From Bursaphelenchus xylophilus (taxonomy: Eukaryota > Nematoda > Chromadorea > Rhabditida > Aphelenchoididae): a DNA stretch of 64,000 nt. A program made the position numbers and the translations under genes. Numbering within the stretch: the first letter of the stretch is position 1; each line of letters starts with the position of its first letter. Positions 25,426 to 35,239 of this stretch are shown in pieces. The notes under the pieces are model-generated. The model had not been told where the DNA came from and searched no databases. It saw only the letters and a list, made by a program, of their open reading frames with translations. The stretch is from contig CAJFCV020000005.1 in NCBI GenBank assembly GCA_904066235.2, positions 7,807,501 through 7,871,500 on the forward strand, read 5' to 3'.

Positions 25426-25874
25426 CAAGGGAAGTACTTGAAGTGTGACGCTCAGATTTTGATGAAACTTGGCACAAATTTAGAATAATTTTTTCTAAGA
25501 TATATGCGGGAATCCTAGCTCGCGCTTTGCAGAAACAACCGAGATTTTTAGATCGAAAGTCGGCGAAAATTTGGGACTTTTTGCCGAATTTCGGCACGAA
25601 AAGTTTCATGCCTATTTCAACCGTAAAGAATAATGTTTCTACAAAAAATAAAATTTTTCCGCACGAAACTGCCAAAGTTATGGCCAAAAAGCGGTTTTCT
25701 CTCTGACCGCTCTCCACGTTGAGCGTGCTCTCTCGGCGGCAAAAATCGTTCAATATCTCGGCGGCGCCCGCAAAGCGCGAGCTAAAACTTTCAGGAATTG
25801 ATATTTAGTCCATACCCGATGTGTGTGCAAAATTTAAAGAAAATCTGAGCGTCACACTTGAAGTACTTCCCCTG
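25426..25874. mobile_element. TTA-flanked MITE (PIF/Harbinger-like), member 2
   Basis: A 449-bp element with inverted ends CAAGGGAAGTACTTGAAGTG and CAGGGGAAGTACTTCAAGTG (right end read on the minus strand), the match continuing for about 45 bp. It is flanked by TTA at 25423-25425 and 25875-25877. No transposase and no tRNA-like core. Its interior string CTCTGACCGCTCTCC recurs on the minus strand near 47.67 kb in a decayed relative. Confidence 0.8.
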
Positions 25875-26171
25875 TTAGCATAATTTTAGTAATATTATAA
25901 TAACGTCGCACATGGCGTAAACACAATTCTAGAGAAATTTAACATCGGAGCTGATAATTCGCATTTTTTGTAACGAAAAAAATTATATTACCTAAAAAAA
26001 ATAGACTTTGTTTTCACGAGCGATAAAAACCTATATATCTAATAGCTCAAAGATTTTGTATTTCCCCAGTCATTCAAAAAAATCGTGCTGTTTCAGACCG
26101 AAAAATAATGATTTATTATCTAAAACAATACAAATTTGGTTAAATATGTACAAAACCCGAAATTGAGATGA

Positions 26172-26665
26172 TCACGCAATTTCGTGATACTTTTGGAGAC
26201 GATTCAAAGCCTTCGCAACCTCATATCTCAACTGCTCAAACGTTTCCACATCAAATTCCAAATCTTTTCCATCAATCTTCAACTCAATCTTTGGAGTTAA
26301 ACATTTGAAAGTTTGGCTGTTGCTCAAAACTAAATTAACTTTCCAATCGAACATATCTTTTGCCTTCTCCTTCTTAATTAACTCCAGGAAAACATCTTTA
26401 TCCTAAACAAAACAATAATATTATTATTGATGGACTCACCGATTTAACTAATTCGAACGCTTCCAAACTTTTTTCTACGTCCGTTGAGGCTCGAAGATTT
26501 TTGATAACGTGGTACGCCTTCGTGAGCTGCGGCAGTTTCGAGACATATTCGCGATTACCAATCAGTTTTCCGGTCGTGAGAGATATGTACATATCTAAAG
26601 GAATATAAAGTCACAAAAAAGTACCTCTTACCTTCGATAATCTGTCTTCCGATTTCTTGAGCCAT
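26172..26665 (-). CDS. Short COMM-domain protein, COMMD5-like
   Basis: 139 aa in three exons: 26665-26632, 26594-26440 and 26402-26172; all phases fit. The C-terminal 75 residues fit a COMM domain: FDWKVNLVLSNS (the tryptophan-containing first strand), a P-K-I-E-L-K-I-D strand, then a helix ending TFEQLRYEVAKALNRLQ, closest to the F-x-E-L-R-Y pattern of COMMD5. COMMD proteins assemble into the Commander complex and act in endosomal cargo recycling. The N-terminal helical region is only about 60 residues, shorter than the roughly 100-130 usual in the family. It is divergent from the plus-strand TMED gene, 451 bp away. Assignment to COMMD5 rather than another COMMD is tentative. Confidence 0.7.
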
Positions 26666-27108
26666 CTTCAACCAATATCAACCACAAAAAATCCGCCCGC
26701 AGACGCGAGCAACAGCGAAAAAGTACAAAAAATTATATAACTGGGCGCAGCTCGCAGAAAAATAAATTTGCATTTCAAATTCGCGGGTTTCCCTGAAGTG
26801 CCCTTGAAGTTCCCCACGTCACTCGAAAAAACATTTTTCACGGATTATTTTGTTGGAAACATTGAAATTGATGCGTGTAATTGTGCATAATGCTGTTTAT
26901 ATTCTTTTGTATAACCGGAGAAGACTTTTTTGGCGTTCATGAAGTGGAATTTGTTTATTTTTTCAGGTTTTTTTGTAGGAAGAGGTGTAAAAATTTTTTT
27001 TTCTTGTTTTCTAGGGCCTTTCTTGAATTTTCTCTGGTTTTATCTCGTTTTGTTTACGAAAATCGCTTCGGACATCTAGAACAACATAATTATTAAAATT
27101 TTCTTTGT
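26666..27108. other. Divergent promoter region, COMMD-like / TMED
   Basis: A 450-bp spacer between oppositely oriented start codons. No exon seen. T-rich toward the TMED start. Confidence 0.5.
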
Positions 27109-27115
27109 TTTTCAG
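27108..27115 (+). promoter_or_regulatory. Possible spliced-leader acceptor of the TMED gene
   Basis: TTTTTCAG followed by G and then the ATG at 27117. Together with a T-rich lead it fits an SL acceptor. Confidence 0.45.
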
Positions 27116-27116
27116 G

Positions 27117-27867
27117 ATGAAATCTCAAATCTTGGCCTTGTTGGCCTTTTTCATGGTGGTGCCAACGAGTTCGTTGTACTTCCACATTGCAGAGACTGAA
27201 AGGAAATGTTTTATCGAGGAAATTCCAGATGAAACTATGGTTATTGGAAACTACAAGGTCCAATTGTATGATCCGAACACCAAGGGCTATGGGGACTATG
27301 CCGGTATGGGAATGCACGTCGAAGTCAAGGATCCTGACGATAAGGCAAGTTTTTTTGATACTTTGCGTTTGATTTTAGAAACTGTTCTACGTTAGAGGCG
27401 AGGAGAGATGTCTGAAGTTGCTTTTAATGTGTTATACCTGTCTTTTTTAGGTGATCTTAAGTAAACTCTACACCTCAGAAGGCCGTTTCACCTTTACTTC
27501 CCATACCCCTGGAGAGCATTTGATCTGCCTTTACTCGAACTCTACCTCATGGTTCTCGGGTTCTCAGCTTCGTGTTCATCTTGATATTCAAGTTGGAGAG
27601 CACACCACTGACTATCAACAAGTTGCGGCCAAGGACAAGCTCAATGAACTTCAACTCAGGATCAGACAACTCCTCGACCAAGTAGAACAGATTACCAAGG
27701 AGCAGAATTATCAACGGTACAGAGAGGAGAGATTCAGACAGACTTCTGAATCGACAAACTCCCGAGTCCTTTGGTGGGCAATTGCTCAAACCCTGGTCCT
27801 AGTCCTATGCGGAGCGTGGCAAATGCGACATCTCAAAGGATTCTTCGAGGCTAAGAAACTTGTTTAG
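27117..27867 (+). CDS. p24 family cargo receptor, TMED4/TMED9 type
   Basis: 214 aa in two exons, 27117-27344 and 27451-27867. Type I membrane protein cycling between ER and Golgi in COPI/COPII vesicles. Seen: signal peptide [23 protein letters not shown] domain with [16 protein letters not shown] and [18 protein letters not shown]; coiled coil with [22 protein letters not shown] segment [19 protein letters not shown]; cytosolic tail FFEAKKLV, the family's diphenylalanine plus dilysine sorting signal. The length is usual for the alpha subfamily. The joint PDDK|VILSK requires the intron to begin GC (AAG|GCAAGT), a rare GC-AG intron. The SDR gene follows on the same strand after 460 bp. Confidence 0.95.
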
Positions 27868-28320
27868 AACACTGGAACCTCTGATTCACGCCGTTAGAGT
27901 AAATAATTATATTATACTAGAGGCTGAATGGGAAATATTTTGAATTTTTAGTGATTTTGAGCGAGCTTTTCCTCGAAATTACTCAAAATTAAATATTTCC
28001 TGTTTTGTTGTGTCTCATAGTAGTTTTATTTTACGTTTTACCTAATCTAGAATAATAATCGGCCAATGATTATGGGTGTTTTAAATCAGTTTCAGACTTT
28101 CGTAACTCCCAGGAAATTAGTCACAGGGGTGTTTGAAGTTTGCCACTGGTGCTCTTGTTATGTAAATTTCATAAAAATAATTTATTTTGCCTTACAAATA
28201 AATATTTCACATTTTTCTGGAATTTTCGGGACTTTTTTTTGTTATAAAATGTCGATTTTCGAAGAAATACTGGATTTGAAAGCGGAAATTATGGAAAATG
28301 ATATCTCCAGGTAATTGCCG
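27868..28320. other. Spacer TMED to SDR
   Basis: 3' UTR of the TMED gene and leader of the SDR gene. AATAAA occurs at 28197-28202. A short frame starting MSIFEEILDLKAEIMEND ends 12 nt before the SDR start; it could be an upstream ORF if transcription starts that far out. Confidence 0.45.
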
Positions 28321-28325
28321 TTCAG
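28321..28325 (+). promoter_or_regulatory. Possible spliced-leader acceptor of the SDR gene
   Basis: TTCAG followed by one A and the ATG at 28327. No upstream coding exon is needed. With the TMED gene 460 bp upstream on the same strand, an operon with trans-splicing is possible. Confidence 0.4.
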
Positions 28326-28326
28326 A

Positions 28327-30555
28327 ATGGCGATGCAACGTATCATATCTGGTCTGAAGTCTCCTTGGGCGGTGGGATTCTCGGCTTTTGGCGTCTTGTA
28401 TGGTGGATATAACATTATTGAGTAAGTTTAATATTTGTTCTAAGATGAGGTCCATTTCTAATAATTCATAACTATTCTCTTTTAGTATGACCCAAGCTGG
28501 GTCCAAGTACGAGCTGGAAGCAGATTTGACCGGAAAAACATACGTTGTAACGGGCGCTACGAGTGGAATCGGCAAAGTAAGCCAATTTTTTACGATTTTT
28601 ATCAGTTTTAGGTTTTTCATCAACAAAAAATTTTAGGAGACAGCTGAAGAGTTGGCCAAGAGAAATGCCAGAGTGATTATGGCTTGCCGCAACCGCCAAA
28701 AATGCGTATCCACCAGAAGGGATATTGTTTTATCGACGAAGAACAGGAACGTCTTTTGCCGTCAAGTTGATCTGGAGAACTTTGATAGCATTAAAAACTT
28801 TGTGGAAAAGATTAATAACGGCAAGTACGCATTGGATAGGATCGATGGGGTGATAAACAACGCCGCTGTAATGAAATCGACGAGGACCATCAACAAGGAT
28901 GTAAGGATAATTTTTTTCTTTGATTTCTCAATTAAAGTTATTTGCGGTTTTTAGGGAATAGAATCGATGTTGGCAACAAATTACCTTGGAACTTTTCTCT
29001 TGAACGCATTGTTGTTACCTAAGTTGCTCGAACAAAATCACCCAGTCCGATTGGTCTTCCTCAACACAAATTTGGTTAATAAATTGTGAGATTTTTATTG
29101 TGTCTGCAGGTTTAGGTGGAAGGAGATTTAAATTTTGTTTTAGGAAAAACGTGGACATAGAAAACTTTAATAGCGAACCAGTAGAAGGCAAAAAGTTTGA
29201 TGGTTATGAGGTATATAAAACAACAAAATTGGCCGAAGCCGCGTTTGCATTGGAACTAGCGGATCGACTGAAAGGTAATTTTTGCTTTTTAAAAAAACAA
29301 GATTTTTTGCTTGATATTTTTTGGGGAGGACGGTCATGTATCTCTGATATGTGCCATTGATAATACATAATACAGTATAATATAATTTTTTTCTATTTGT
29401 AGGCTCAAATGTTTCGGTTCTGCTCGCCGATCCTGGCCGAACGGCCACCAATTTGGAGAAGGAACTAAGCCACAATAATTTCTTTTTGAGTAGGTGGCTT
29501 GTAAACTTCACTGGATTTATCATGGGAAGAAGAAAGGTCCAGAAGGCTGTAAGGCCTGTTCTCTATGCGGTGGCCGACGAGGAGGTGGATGGAAAGACCA
29601 AGATCTTCATTGAGTAAGTAGTGCTGAGTTTATAAACCGATTTTTCATTAAAAAAATATGCACTGGGCAAAAAAAAATTTTTCCCTCCGCAATGAAAAAA
29701 ATTTCTTTCTTAGGCGGGCGCACACTTGCGGGCAACCACTTTGCGGGCAACCAGTTTGCGGGCAAATTTTTTGCGGGCAGCCACTTTGCGGGCAGCCGAC
29801 ATTTGCGGCCAGCCTGGAACATTTGCGGGCAGGGTCGACAGTTGCGGGCAGCCTGGAAGATTTGCGGGCAGCCGACATTTGCGGGCAACCGACACCTGAT
29901 TGTGAGGCTAACAGGGTGGAGGGGGAAAAATTACTATGATATTTTGGAAATTTGCCGACATTTGCGGGCAGCCGACATTTGCGGGCAACCGGCACTTGAG
30001 GATAACAAGGTGGAGGTGGAAAAATTACTTCGACATTTTGGAAGTTTTCCGACATTTGCGGGCAGCCGACACTTGCGGGCAGCCGACATTTGCGGGCAAC
30101 AGTTCCAAAAGTTCCTATACAGTCTGTGTGATTGTTTTTTCCTGTTGCCCGCAAATGTCGGCTGTCCGCAAGTGTCGGCTGCCCGCAAATGTCAGCTGCC
30201 CGCAAGTGTCTCAGCTGCCCGCAAAAGTTTCAGCTGCCCGCAAATGTGACCCCCCAAATTTTGCCCGCAAAAAATTTGCCCGCAAACTGGTTGCCCGCAA
30301 GTGTCGCGACGCCCTTTCTTAGTTTGATCAAAAATGAATTTCTCATCGTATTTTAGCCGAGAACGCAAAGAACAGACCTGGAGTGAGCTTTTGGACGACC
30401 CCAAACTCCGCGAAAAACTATGGTTAATAGCAGAAAAATGGACGAAATACACGGAAAGAGCACTCGAATTAAACCCAAATGCTGTGAGTACTACGGTAGC
30501 TACAACTACAACTCCGGTACAAAGCCAAGGCCGGAAATGGTTCTACTTCTTCTAG
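28327..30555 (+). CDS. Short-chain dehydrogenase/reductase, retinol-dehydrogenase-like
   Basis: 373 aa in seven exons: 28327-28421, 28486-28576, 28637-28900, 28955-29085, 29144-29274, 29403-29613 and 30357-30555. A hydrophobic N-terminus (GFSAFGVLYGGY) may anchor it to a membrane. Rossmann motif TGATSGIGK sits across exons 2-3. VIMACRN and VDLEN fit NADP(H)-using RDH-type SDRs; then come NNAAV and the active-site YKTTK (Y-x-x-x-K), and DPGRTATN for the usual HPG..TN. The usual VSS strand, which supplies the catalytic serine, reads FLNTNLV, so the serine is not visible. A Thr-rich C-tail ends RKWFYFF. Intron 6 (743 bp) carries the repeat-armed foldback 29714-30314. Substrate unknown. Confidence 0.9.
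29714..30314. mobile_element. Tandem-repeat-armed foldback element in SDR intron, 8-bp TSD
   Basis: A 601-bp element. The left part (29714-30103) is made of direct copies of TTGCGGGCAGCCGACA and shorter variants; the right part (30143-30314) carries the reverse complements. End modules ACACTTGCGGGCAACCA and its complement match. A perfect 8-bp duplication TTTCTTAG flanks it (29706-29713 and 30315-30322). It is very GC-rich against an AT-rich intron. No coding capacity. It lies wholly inside intron 6 of the SDR gene. Confidence 0.88.
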
Positions 30556-33500
30556 GAATCGACTGGAAATTTTAGGTTGCCATCTTGTTATTTGTTTGTT
30601 CTTTGAAGATACTCAGTAAAATTGAAAGAAAATTATGGCAAGGATACAATCTTTGTAGAATTCCTATTTTAGAAAGCAAATATTTCAATTGGCATTGTTT
30701 TTTTTTGCCGAAAATTGATCATCTCAGGGGGAAGTAGATGATTATCGGGAACCATAGGCAATTTGATGTCCCGAAGGGAAAAGTAAAAAGATAAATTGGC
30801 CACCAGTGTAAAATGAAGGATAAATGGCTATAAAAAATATATGAGGTAGGCCTTTGTTAGGAAAATTGCAAAGAATTAAAAATGATTTTTTTTTGAAGAT
30901 TGGTTAAAAAACAATAATTTTTAGAAATGATTGAAAATTGTTTATCCGTTTAGTCGACTATGACCTTCTTGGCACCGTATAATTATTCTTCAATTAAAAA
31001 AAATTTTCGATTCAAAAAAGTTGGACGGTTTTAAAATTTATTGCAGAACGTTTATCTCTTGTTGCGAACGCCTCAAGAGGACGTTGACGTTCGAGAACGG
31101 CACTTTTATTGTTTTATGAGTTTTTAATGCAAAGACAAGAGAACTTTAAGAACTGGTTGAAGTGCTCTTGGCTCTTTTAACCTTTTTTAATTTCGGAAAA
31201 AACTTTTTTTGAATAATTTTTTATTCAATGTATATCTCCAAGAAGCGTCTATTAATTTCCAACCAATTTCCGATTAAAAGTACGAATGTTTGCGGTTTAT
31301 AATAGAGGTATTAATACCTGGATTAGAGTATCTAACAATTGCCATGGGAAAGAGTTCCTTTTGGTTATTGTCTTTACTGGTTACCTGCGTCAATCTCTGC
31401 AAAACATTACTTACGTGAGTTACAGACATGATTACTTGCCAAACAAGTTTCTGTGATCAGACGCCATCATGTAGGGACCAAATAAGACGGTACATTGTTC
31501 CTAATGGGTCCCGGTTGACAAAAGATCAAAATGATTACAGTAAATCCGAATTTTAAAGTCTTCAAACTTTGCGTGTGAGAAAAGTTTTTTTTCACACCTT
31601 TGAACCCTGTTTTTCCGGGCGTTCTTGGTTCTATTTTTGCCAAGGGTTAATTTCATATTTACGGCCAAAGCGAGTCTCTGAATCAAATAAAGTTTTATTA
31701 CATTTCCAAAGACAAGTCGTGAAGGTGGATTCAATACCCTCATCGTAGACACACGCAAAAGATTTTACATGATATTTTTGATTAATGTTTTGTTTTGAAA
31801 ATTTTGACGTGTTTCCACATACAAAAATGTTAAATTTTTGTGTGAAAGTAATCATGAGTATTGATGGCAAGTACGGTGGGTCGGGTTCTGAATATGCCAT
31901 AAATGAAGATGAATGTGGTTGAGATTGGAAATAAGGGAGAAGAAAATTATAACGTATGGTGTACTGGGTAATGAAAGTGTGGTAGGCAATTGTTAGCTTG
32001 AAAACTGTAGGTGTACCGAGCGATATAGCCGTCAACAAATGAGCAGATATGTAAAATTTTGAGATTTTAAACATCTATCCCAGATTTCCCTCCAAAAGCA
32101 TCCTAACTGTTTGTTTTTGCTTTTTAGCACATCATGGTTTTCATAACGTGCTATTTACATGTTTTTTGAGTGTTTTTCAGCGCTTTCATTGCCGTTTTGC
32201 GCTTTATGTACGTATTTTTTCAGTTTTGTTTCTTTTCGGAAGTCTGAAATGTTTACCCCCGCAAGTGTTGGTGTAAGTGTAGGACAGCATTAACGTGGCG
32301 TTAATTTGATTTTTTTCATTTGGTCACATGCTGTTCCTTTGTTGCCTTATTTGTTCCATGGTAAAAATGGCGTATGGGCCATTAATCGTAAGAGGTTTGA
32401 TGTTGTTGACGAAGATGTAGAAAATGAGATCAAAGTAACCGTATTGGTAACCGATAAGCATTCTTTGTAATCAATCCGCAGCGGTCTGGAATCCATTAAC
32501 GTTTACAATTTATAATACACAAATTACTAATTCGATGAATGTGAAAATAAATGGAGGAATGGGAATTTCAAATTTTACTTTTTGAGTAGATGAATTGAGA
32601 GATTAATTTATAGATTATGAAAGGGAGAAACAGAAAGAGTCGGAAATATATCGAAGATAAAAAATTTGGCCCAAATTCCAAGTAAATTTATCTTTTTGGT
32701 TGACTTTCTTGGGATTTGCGTAATACCAAAAGTCAATCTTGAGGTGTCCACAAGAACTTGACGCTATATTCATAAGCTATTTATGAAGACTTTGAGGGAA
32801 TGTTCGGCGAACTCACTTTTCGCGTGTATCCGAGCCTTGTTTGGCCTACGGGGATCTGAAATGTGGTTCAATGCGTGACACTTTTTTAGTGGCCTTTGGT
32901 TGTTTTCGGAGAACTCTTCGAATTAGGAAATGATAACTTAATGAGTTTACCTATAAATTTCTGTCCCTGGAAATTGCTGTAAATGAGGTTACTGTGAGGA
33001 ATTCCGCAGAGCTTGGGAGACTGTGGTCGCTATTTCACATCTTTTCCTTGAAGGAGTTGCAGTTTGTTCGGCTAGGGGCTGACGTCGGCGTTAAGCATAT
33101 TTCTTCCAATTTTGGTAAAGACAGCTTGAATAGATCAAATGGCTACTTCCGTAAATATTGGATCAAGATTTGCAGAGCTTGGCATTTCTGTATAAATCTT
33201 GTTAGGACCGCTTTACCGAGATTCCGCTGTGCTTTACATAGTTATTTTTTTTTCTCGGGTCTCAACATTTTTTTCGTTTCGTAGGACAACTATTTTAAAT
33301 TTAGATTTTTAATAAATTTTCAATTGCGTTTAACAATTCGAATTCAACGCAATTAAAGTCTAATCCGATTTACTTTTATGTTCCTTCATTTTTCATTAGC
33401 AGAGTTTAAATATATGTTTACGGTCTTTTCTCACCCAATAGCATGCCCATACATACAATCACCTCTGTAACAATTGAATTTCATTTAAATTAAAAACCGG

Positions 33501-33936
33501 CTTTACATGATAATTTGCACATTACACTTGGTGTTTTCTCGGATTACCAAAAAAGCTTCCAAATCCGACTCAAGAATACGTTGGCAAACAATCGTAATTA
33601 TGAGATATTGGAAGAACAAGGCAAATGAAGTGAAAACAACTTGGCGTCATCAGATTATCCATATTACAGTGACGGCATGCGCTGAAGTTTGCAATTGCAG
33701 TATTTCTTATGTTAGGTACAGTAATGTAGACCGAGGACCTCAGACGGGAGTTGGGTTTATTGTTAGTACTACAGTCAAAGAGCGTAAGATAACCCAGTAA
33801 TAAGGTCCGACCCAGACGCAGTAATTGGTACCTTTGCAAATTGTGAGGCGGAACGACCGAACTGCGAGCCCGAATTCCCACGGAAATCATCATTTATTAT
33901 TCAAATTTGATTGTACTTTCCTACGTGGGATTTCCC

Positions 33937-34024
33937 TATATAAGGGCCGCTTTTCACTCAATAAATCACTTGATCTCGAGCTCTTGTCGTTCGTGTGGGT
34001 TGTCTCCCCGGGCCTCTCGACACA
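33937..34024 (+). promoter_or_regulatory. LTR-like core promoter fragment
   Basis: TATATAA at 33937-33943, AATAAA at 33960-33965, a GC-rich stretch, then a CA-rich end at CGACACA. The order TATA, AATAAA, terminal ACA resembles a retrotransposon LTR. No second LTR, primer-binding site or target duplication was found, so a solo LTR is only a guess. Confidence 0.25.
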
Positions 34025-34801
34025 AATGTTATGTCATGATCAGTGTGAAGCAAGGTCAAAAGTTGATCACAATTCCACAGGGACTCCAAGATAAGTCTCA
34101 CCTTTCCATAAATTTGTTTACTAGTTTTAAAGCAGCCCCGGAAAGGTAGGAATTTTTTGTTCTTTCGGGTTTTGTTTACGGTTTATTTTCATACTGTAGA
34201 TTAGGTGCCCATCAAGTAATCATTACTCCTGGTGGCCATCCTTTCATGGATCACGTTATGTCATCATTAATTATTTCTTATATTAAATTCTGAATACCCA
34301 ATGACCAGTCAAATTTTTTGAAACCAATTTGTAATTCTGGCCACCTTCTTCAAATACACTTTGCAATTCTTTTTGTTGGACTTCATTTTCAATCAAAAAT
34401 AAACTTTATGCGACGGAAGATGAGCCGGCTGGGAACGATGAGGAGGATGGCGTGCCAAAGAGGTGACACGCGGAACGCGAGTGCAAATATCGCTTTTCCG
34501 GGAATTTGAATAGCTGTTTCTTTGCGGGGTCTGGGTTTGGAACGGCGTGGGATTATAACGATGACGCTTTAGACTACAGTTAGGGCGTTAAAAGTAATGG
34601 GTAAATTATGTAGAATGGCAGAGGGATACTGTGGAATATTGAGATCTGAATCAAAATGTTAGGTGATCAGTGATTATTATAGTTGTGCTGTTGTGAAACA
34701 CTTAAGCTTCATTTTTTACGCACGCTTCTAATGTAGCTTCCTTGTAGAGAATATTACATGTATAATAAATAATTGGACATAGAATACATCTATTTATTCA
34801 T

Positions 34802-35239
34802 TCATATCCCATCATCGACGGATTGAGCAGTTGTATCGGCTTGGGGAATTTCAATGTCTGCCCACGCAGACATTGCAATTCTGTAATTTTCCAGCGAAAA
34901 TTCGTGGGAGATATTGGCTTTTCGCCCTTGTCCAAACACATGTCTGCCTACACCCCTTTTCGTATTGCGGCAACACCAATACGTTTCCGCGTGTTCCCTT
35001 AGTCTCTCACGTCGTTGTTCTCGGAGATTTACGATGGTTCCGTTTATTTTTCGCAGCCAAATGTTGTTTGCTTTCACACTAAACCTATTTCCGAGGGCTA
35101 TTCGTTTCTTTGAGCTATTTTTTGGATCTTTATCCGCTCGATTTGGAATTTTATACGACGAGTGCTTTGTCTGACGAGCATACTTGCGATACGAATGATA
35201 TACATAGTGATGCTCGAGGAATGCGCGCGATTTTTCCAT
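34802..35239 (-). CDS. Hypothetical single-exon ORF, 145 aa
   Basis: An ATG-started, intronless frame of basic composition (many Arg and Lys, e.g. LREQRRERLREH), with no signal peptide, TM segment or family motif I recognise. Local GC is higher than in the surroundings, and the opposite strand is also partly open, which weakens the case. It could be a retained piece of a mobile element or chance. Confidence 0.25.
   Translation of the reverse strand: MEKSRAFLEHHYVYHSYRKYARQTKHSSYKIPNRADKDPKNSSKKRIALGNRFSVKANNIWLRKINGTIVNLREQRRERLREHAETYWCCRNTKRGVGRHVFGQGRKANISHEFSLENYRIAMSAWADIEIPQADTTAQSVDDGI

Noticed and set aside
21843..30314. CRISPR-like arrays of short repeats
   Set aside because: Units are contiguous without unique spacers, arms are inverted, borders have target duplications and the genome is eukaryotic.
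29607..30452. Overlapping Cys/Gly/Pro-rich frames on both strands, up to 185 codons
   Set aside because: They arise from the GC-rich repeat array of the foldback in the SDR intron and cross the spliced boundaries of the SDR gene.
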